A stretch of DNA of 64,000 nucleotides from Trileptium ribeirensis. Its lineage: Eukaryota; Nematoda; Enoplea; Enoplida; Thoracostomopsidae. A model generated the notes under the pieces. The model worked only from the letters and a program-made list of their open reading frames with translations, was not told the DNA's origin and searched no databases. The stretch lies in assembly GCA_030248225.1 (NCBI GenBank), contig JASANE010007161.1:26875-90874 (forward strand). The letters run 5' to 3'. Positions 57,790-64,000 of this stretch are shown here, piece after piece. The stretch's first letter is position 1; the number at the start of each line of letters is the position of its first letter. Both the position numbers and the translations under genes were made by a program.

Positions 57790-58336
57790 GATCTAAGCAT
57801 CCAAATATTGTATTAATATCAATGCTCGAGCAAACTTTATCAACCACTAGGTGGATCCGTGAATCTGGCCGAAGCTTTGACTTGAGCTCAGCTCAACCTA
57901 GTCGATAAAATTTAGCGGAGCACCGATGTGCTCACAAGCAACAAATTTTCGAAGCACCCTGTGCTCTCAATGAAGCACTAAAGTGTGGAGCACCCCTGTG
58001 TTCTCAATAGAAATTTTCGGAGCAGCCCGTCTGCTATTAATAACCCAAGAAAATGTGGAGTACGCCGTGTGCTCCGAAAACTTACTAATAGACGGAGCAC
58101 CCATGTGCTCTCAATATACTACTAAAGAACGGAGCACTCTCTGTGCTCTCAATAACAATTAATTTTTGGAGCAGCCCGTCTGCTCTTAATAACCTTCAAT
58201 ATTTGTTACACTTGGAATCACCGCTAAGTCTTAGCTTGAAACAACTGCTGCCTAGCTAGTACAGTGTTAATTAACAAGGTGCCTTGTGGCAACTACCCTA
58301 AGAAATAAAATTTGGAATAAAAGAGACAACTTATGG
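57790..58336. repeat. Repeat with GGAGCAC..GTGCTC motifs, first copy
   Basis: GGAGCACCC.TGTGCTCTCAAT-like motifs recur every 35-60 bases from 57915 to 58195. The segment from about 58105 to 58336, ending AAATAAAATTTGGAATAAA, is repeated directly at 59389-59610. Many motifs are themselves inverted repeats (GGAGCAC/GTGCTC). Confidence 0.7.
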
Positions 58337-59375
58337 CTCGTTTACGTTAATTTGTGTGCGCCGTGACCTATGTCTCAACAGTCTAGTTTTGCTACCTGGG
58401 ACAATAAATAATCATGGCTGACTATTTGTTTTGTCCGAATTTACTTAGCGATCTGCGCTTGATAAGCTGGGAGTCATGGTGGACTAGACTGGACAAATAG
58501 ATGAGCCTCGGGGCACTATTGCCGCTCTAGGGGCTGTCAAATTTTAAATTGGACGACTGCCAAAATTGAATTTCCCACACTGGATAACTGCCAAAATTTG
58601 AATTTACAGCGTTAGACAGCTGCCAAAATTTGAATTTCCGCGCTTGACAAACTGCCCAGATTTGAATTTCCCACGCTGAATAACTGCCCAAATTTGAATC
58701 TACCGGGCTGGAAAACTGCCAAAATTTAAATTTCCCGCACTGGACAAACTGCCAAAGTTTAAATTTATAGCGTTGGACAGTTCCCAAAATTTAAATGTAC
58801 AGCATTGGACAGTTGCCAAAATTTAAATTTGCAGCGCTGGACAGTTGCTAAAATTTGAATTTCCCGCATTGGACGCTGCCAAAATTTGAATTTCCAGCGC
58901 TGAACAACTGCCAAAATTTACAGCGTCGGACAGCTGCCAAAATTTGAACTTCCCGCGCTGGACGACTGCCAAAATTTAAATTTACAGCGTTGGACAGTTA
59001 CCAAAATTTTAATTTCCCGCGCTGGACAACTACCAAAATTTGAATTTCCCGCGCTGGACAACTGCCAAAATTTAAATTTACAGCATTGGACAGCTGCCAA
59101 AATTTGAATTTCCTGCGCTGAGCAGCTGCCAAAATTTTTCTCTTAACATCTTTTATGCACTGAGATATGTACGACCGACATGCTATACTGCCTGTTTGGG
59201 CTATTAAAGACATATTATATAGTCAGCGCTGACTGATAAAAAAGTCCACATAGTTACGGCAGACTGTCGCATATGTCCGTTGTAGTAGCTACGCTGTTGC
59301 GCGGACAAGCTGACAGTCACCGCCCGCTATTGGGACATATCTAAGCCACAGCGCACACAAATTAACGTAAACAAG
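58337..59375. mobile_element. Terminal-inverted-repeat element carrying a minisatellite
   Basis: The left end CTCGTTTACGTTAATTTGTG and the right end, complement of CTTGTTTACGTTAATTTGTG, continue inward as TGCGC.GTG.C with only a few differences, giving an inverted repeat of about 30 bp over a 1039-bp unit. The interior is mostly the 32-bp minisatellite at 58545-59140. No open frame has transposase motifs. No clear target duplication. Confidence 0.75.
58545..59140. repeat. 32-bp minisatellite, about 19 copies
   Basis: Unit approximately GCGCTGGACAACTGCCAAAA followed by TTTGAATTTCCC, 31-33 bases long. I count 19 occurrences of the TGCCAAAATTT core or a close variant. Minus-strand frames reading KFKFWQ..  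repeats are products of this periodicity, not genes. Confidence 0.92.
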
Positions 59376-59388
59376 TACACAAATTAAT

Positions 59389-59610
59389 GCGCTCTCAATA
59401 TACTACTAAAGGACGGAGCACTCTCTGTGCTCTCAATAACCATTAATTTTTTGGAGCACCCCGTCTGCTCTTAATAACCTTCAAAATTTGTTACACTTGG
59501 AATCAGCGCTAAGTCTTAGCTTGAAACAAATACTGCCTAGCTAGTGCAGTGTTAGTTAACAAGGCACCTTGTGGCAACTGCGCTACGAAATAAAATTTGG
59601 AATAAAAAGA
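59389..59610. repeat. Direct repeat of 58105-58336
   Basis: Matches from GCTCTCAATATACTACTAAA through ACTTGGAATCA.CGCTAAG and CAAGG..CCTTGTGGCAACT to AAATAAAATTTGGAATAAAA. Same orientation as the first copy, with the inverted-repeat element between them. Confidence 0.8.
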
Positions 59611-59743
59611 CAAGTTACTCTGAGCTTCTACTTCTACTTCTACTAGACAAGTTACTCTACTTCAGTTTTAAACTTAAATTTTCGGATTTATACGTAGCAA
59701 CAACACTGTGAATTTAACATTTAAAAATGCCTTTGTTGCTGTT

Positions 59744-61287
59744 ATTGCTGATTCACAGAATAATGCGCCCATATACTCGAAAATTTTTGTTACATACGAC
59801 ATGTCGTACGTAGCTGTGTTACAGACGACATGTAGTATGTAACACTGGTACATATCTACGAAACTCTATTCCAGCTTGATATTGGTTCCCCCTCCAGTTT
59901 GATATTAGTGGCCCCTGCAGTTTCATATTGGTTCCGCCTCCAGTTCGATATTGGTCCCCCAGTTTGATATTGGTGCCCCTTGCAACTTGATATTGGTGCC
60001 CCCACCAGTTTGTTATTGGTGTCCCCCTCCAGTTTGATTTTGGTGCCCCTTCGAGTTTGATATTGGTGCCCTCTCCAATTTGATATTGTTGTTCCCCTCC
60101 ATTTTGATACTGGTGTTCCCTCCAGTTTGATAGTGGTGCCCCCCGCCAGTTTGAAGATTGGTACACCCTTCAGTTTGATATTGGTGTCCCTCCAATTTCA
60201 TATTGGTGCCCCTCCAGTTTGATATCGCTCCCCCATCCAGTTCGATATTGGTGCGCCTCTCCAGTTTGATGTTGATGCACCCCTCCAGTTTGATATTGGT
60301 TTCCCTGCCAGTTTAATATTGGTGCTCCTCCTGTTTTATATTGGTCCCCCAGTTTGATATTTGTGCCCCCTGCAACTTGATATTGGTGCCCCCCACCAGT
60401 TTGTTATTGGTGTCCCCCTGTAGTATGATATTGGTGCCTCTACAGTTTGATATTGGCCCCCTCCAGTTTGACGTTGGTGTCCCCCTCCAGTTTGATATTA
60501 GTGCCCCCTCCAATTTTATATTGTTGCCTCCTCCAGTCTGATATTGATGCTCCCTGCAGTTTTATATTGGTGTCCCCTCTAAATTGATATCGGGCCCCCC
60601 TCCAGTTTGAAATTGTTGCCCCTCCAGTTTGATATTGATGCACCCTCCAGTGTGGGGGAGGGAGACCAATATCAAACTGGAGGGGGCACCAATATCAAAC
60701 TGGATAGGGCCAATATCAAACAAGAGGGGGCCAATATTAAACTGTAGGGGGCGCCAATATCAAACTGGAGGGGCATCAATATCAAACAGGAGGGGGCACC
60801 AATATCAAACAGTAGCGGGCACCAATGTCAAACTGGAGTGTGACACCAATATCAAACTCGAGGGGGGCATTAATATCAAACTAAAGGGGCGCACCAATAT
60901 CACAATGGAGCGGTGGAGCAATATGAAATAGTGGGCACCAATATAAAACTGCAGGGTGGCCCCAATATCAAACTAGAAGGAGGACCAATATCAAGCTGGA
61001 GGGGCACCAATATCAAACTGGAGGGGGTACCAATATTAAACTGGACGGGGGCACCAATATCAAACTTGAGTAGAGTTTCATAGAGTTCTATGTACCAGTG
61101 TTACATACGACATGTCGTATGTAACACTGGTTACATACGACATGTCGTATATAACACTGGTTACATACGACATGTATGTAACATTGGTTACATACGACAT
61201 GTCGTGTGTAACACTAGTTACATATGACATGTCGTATGTAACAAAAATTTTCGAGTAGATGGGCGCATTATTCTGTGAATCAGCAAT
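59744..61287. mobile_element. Foldback-type element with inverted minisatellite arms
   Basis: The outer inverted ends start ATTGCTGATTCACAGAATAA and continue through TGCGCCCAT.TACTCGAAAA and TTTTTGTTACATACGACATG, more than 60 bp. Inside lie copies of a palindrome, then two long arms of a roughly 24-bp minisatellite: the left arm (59870-60655) reads CCAGTTTGATATTGGTGCCC, the right arm (60656-61075) reads its complement. The arms meet almost without a loop. Long inverted repeats built of short tandem units are the hallmark of Drosophila FB-type elements. No transposase frame is present. Confidence 0.82.
61095..61243. repeat. Tandem 26-bp palindrome
   Basis: Five near-identical copies of a palindrome centred on ACATACGACATGTCGTATGT, joined by ACTG-like linkers. 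Two further copies lie in inverted position at 59788-59845. Each is self-complementary over up to 26 bases. The minus-strand frame of repeated YVTSVTYDMS over it is not a gene. Confidence 0.92.
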
Positions 61288-61867
61288 TAGTATTAAAACA
61301 TAAAAAAATTGCGTAAAAAGATGAGTTATTCGAATTCTCGAGAAACACCAAAGGACTTCTACAATAAAATTTTGAAGCTTACCACACAATAATACAAACA
61401 CTAACTCAAAAAATTATTCGCTTTTCCATACAAAAGTTTACCGCAATAACATAAAAAATAATCGGAATATCCACTAGTTTTTTATAATTTATACCACATT
61501 TCTCACTTAAATTTTTTTATTGTTTGATTTATTGTTTAAAATAAAGCTAAATTTTGGTGCAAAATTATTTATGTTTAACGCCTAGCTCTGGCACCTTGTG
61601 GATCACAAAAACACGATCTACAATATGCAAAAAGCTTCTAAATTAACTCACCAAAAAATTTATTTATATGCCGCCGACACTCTGTACAGCACAGAACATA
61701 TTTCGCTTTGGGATTTTTTAAAAATGGGCAGCCCACCGCGACACGAAATCCCAGGCGGAAACTTGGTGCGTCCCTAAAGAGAAGGAGACAGGCCGGATCG
61801 GTTTTGGGCCCCGCTTCGTGTCTACCTTTTTACATTTAGTGCGTTTCTGATTCAAAATTAAAGAACC

Positions 61868-62190
61868 ATGGTGATGTGTTTCCGATGGCAAAGTAATAAA
61901 AAATAATGCCTTGGTCGGTGTGTATCCAAGTTGAATATAATGTAACACTTTGATGGATGTGTTACCTAGCGATAATAAAATATTACCCTCACTAGTGTTT
62001 TTCCAAGCAGAAAATAAATCTTCCATAGCAATGGGTGTGTTGCCCAAACAAAATTAAATTACTTTTCTAAGAGGAATATTTGCTCGTCAGAAATAGTATA
62101 CTACCATAACGGATCCGCTTCCAAATAGGAAATAATGTGCCGTGTTTACGGGTGTGTTTCCAAGTCGAAAGTAATAGAATTAATTAGAAC
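61868..62190. repeat. About 40-bp degenerate minisatellite, about 8 copies
   Basis: GGTGTGTTTCCAAG..GAAA.TAAT-like units start near 61872, 61917, 61953, 61993, 62033, 62072, 62110 and 62148. Copies differ strongly from each other. The 109-codon frame on the minus strand at 61718-62047 overlaps the array and is probably an artefact. Confidence 0.6.
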
Positions 62191-63229
62191 CATATTTAGT
62201 TCTCTTACAATTATCAGCTATATACCAAAATTCCATGCGTAGTGTTTCAAAAAAATAAAATTAAGAGTTGATTTTCCCACAATAACTAGTTCGAAAGTTA
62301 AATTCAACGAATGATATCTGGAGACATAATCAAAGAAACATCTGGAACGCAAAAACGTTAGCAAGATTTAATAATTCGTAAATCAAATCCATATCTCTAT
62401 CATATTAGAAATCAAACTAAAATCCATGATGTCTAATGTATATTATATCAAACGGGATAGCGAACTTGAAAACGCACCAAACTTCGACGACATAAATAAC
62501 ATACGAATAAGAATTGTGGAAAAAGTTGTTTTAAACAGGACATTATCTTGTTGTCTAGCAGAATCTTTTAGAAGGGTGAAGAGTAGATAGAAAATGGGGG
62601 TTTTACCCCCCCCCCCCCACACAGTGGTGGGGGCAGTGGGGTGACAGATGGTTCTATTAAAGCATAATTATAATACAAAATGATGGAATTGAGTGTTTGC
62701 TACCGTTGCTAAGTAACGTAATCAACTACAACAATTAAAAATATATATACGTGTTTCAGTCGCTAAAGCAATCACGTATTACATGCTCCATCAAAAAATA
62801 AAGATCATGGTAATCTATGTATATGTGTTCAATTTCAAGCATGACGCAGAAATATTAGAAATAGTTAACTAAATGACATCATGTCGTTGTCAATTTTATG
62901 ATGACAAAAACTATGAGCTTAGAATAAAATAGTGACATCATCTGTTTGTGACACAAATTGGTTTACAATGAATGCTTTAGTAAGGTCAACATACGTATAA
63001 TAAAATATATATTGATATGTTTTTAAAATAAGTATTACGCTATCAAACTAAATAAACTACTAGCATTGTCATTGGAATTTAGGAACTAATTATAGCATTT
63101 TAATCATGACAAAACATTTAGGAGCGCACTCGCTTTGTTTGTAGGTTATATATGTGGGGTATAATTTACATATATGTGGGGGATAAATATCTGTGGGGTA
63201 TAACTAAAGTACAGCATAGTATCGGAAAA
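62191..63229. other. AT-rich intergenic stretch
   Basis: No gene or transposon recognised. A run of 14 C occurs near 62608-62621, followed by a GGTGGGGGCAGTGGGG tract. Confidence 0.5.
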
Positions 63230-64000
63230 TGTAACCACATTCCTACTGAAGGTACACACATTGTACGGTTACATAGCTATCATTAAAATAGGTTTTATAA
63301 AAGCTGTTTAAATATTTGATGCAAAGTGACTAAAATTTTCAACTATAGGTTTTCAATTATACTTATTTCATTTTTTACTTAAATAAGCTAGGTTATACAA
63401 CTAATAAGGCATGGTTACATAGGTAATAATGTATACGTTATGCTTTAAAAAACTTTTTAACTAACGAGTTGTAAGGTTACAAAAATCCGTATCTATAGGT
63501 TTTGCAGGATGTTGTACTCATGTATTTCATTTCTTTTAAGCTAGGTTACATAGCTAATAAGTTATGCATTATATGTAAATATCTCTTTAACTATATATCG
63601 TAAAGTTATGAAAATTAGTAACTATATGTATTCGAACATGTTCGTGCGAATGATAATATTTATATACAAATCGGTTACATAGCTAGTAAGATATAATTAC
63701 ATAGCTAATATTTTATTCGTTATAATTGAATAACTTCTCAACAAATAGTCATAAAGTAATGAAAATTTATAACTATAGGATTTCAGGTACGCTTATTTGA
63801 GTTTTGCTACTTAAATATAGCTAAGTTACATAGCTAATAAGTTTTAATTACATAGCTAATAATTTTTACATTATAATAAATAACTTTTTAAATAACAGTC
63901 ATAAAGTAACAAAAATTTATACTTATAGGTGTTTTTAATTTCTGATTTCATTTCTACTATTTAAATAAAGCTAAGTTACATAGCTAATAGTTTACAGACT
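63230..64000. repeat. AT-rich satellite, about 150-bp period, running off the window
   Basis: The landmark CTATAGGTTTTCA/GG or a variant recurs at about 63342, 63494, 63622, 63772 and 63922. Each is followed by CTTATTTCATTTT-like sequence, GCTA.GTTACATAGCTAATAA and AACTTTTTAA.TAACAGTC-TAAAGT. The array is open at the right edge. Confidence 0.8.

Noticed and set aside
58527..59213. Minus-strand frames encoding KFKFWQ-type repeats
   Set aside because: They are translations of the 32-bp minisatellite; frames shift with unit length and there is no codon signal.
59819..60931. Frames rich in SNWRG / NIKLEGA repeats on both strands
   Set aside because: Translations of the inverted 24-bp minisatellite arms of the foldback element.

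Overview
The window is repeat-choked nuclear DNA of a multicellular animal, most likely an invertebrate. It has spliced exons of a metazoan-type SLC35A nucleotide-sugar transporter with kilobase introns, and CR1/L2-like LINEs, Ty3/gypsy-type, hAT, piggyBac and Ginger-type elements nested in one another. There are no prokaryotic operons, rRNA genes or CRISPR arrays. I cannot name the phylum from sequence alone.

Layout. 1-3.3 kb: no recognisable gene, but a cluster of short hairpins at 722-864. 3.3-5.7 kb: a Ginger-like unit (minus strand) whose 610-aa protein joins a gypsy-type integrase (DD35E, GPY module) to an OTU protease domain, flanked by inverted arrays of an ATCGGTCCCCC motif. 6-9 kb: two copies of a 0.9-1.2 kb non-autonomous hAT element (five copies in the window). 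10.7-20.35 kb: the only convincing host gene, an SLC35A (UDP-Gal/UDP-GlcNAc) transporter on the minus strand. Four exons are visible; its introns hold LINE remnants, tandem repeats, MITE-like elements and a tRNA-like SINE head. 20.5-25 kb: a 170-bp tandem repeat upstream of that gene, a decayed hAT transposase with recognisable ends, and two head-to-head hAT MITEs in (TA)n.

26-54 kb: two copies of one very large Ty3/gypsy-like element, facing each other. The minus-strand copy (about 26.0-44.3 kb) has gag, protease, RT, RNase H, integrase, a C4HC3 PHD finger after the integrase, and a long coiled-coil third ORF. A CR1-like LINE (31.75-35.63 kb, plus) splits its RNase H/connection, and a second 5'-truncated LINE (42.1-43.5 kb, minus) sits in its LTR region. 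The plus-strand copy (44.3-53.9 kb) keeps only the integrase tail with a damaged PHD, the third ORF and a roughly 2-kb LTR. That LTR carries a hAT MITE with a perfect 8-bp target duplication.

54-64 kb: a piggyBac relic bounded by TTAA (56.45-57.71 kb), two terminal-inverted-repeat units filled with minisatellite (58.3-59.4 kb and a foldback-type element at 59.7-61.3 kb), a 40-bp minisatellite (61.9-62.2 kb) and the start of an AT-rich satellite of about 150 bp period that runs off the end.

Most coding relics carry frameshifts or stops. The uninterrupted ones are the Ginger-like ORF and the RT of the LTR-nested LINE. All function calls rest on motif recognition by eye; no database search was run.
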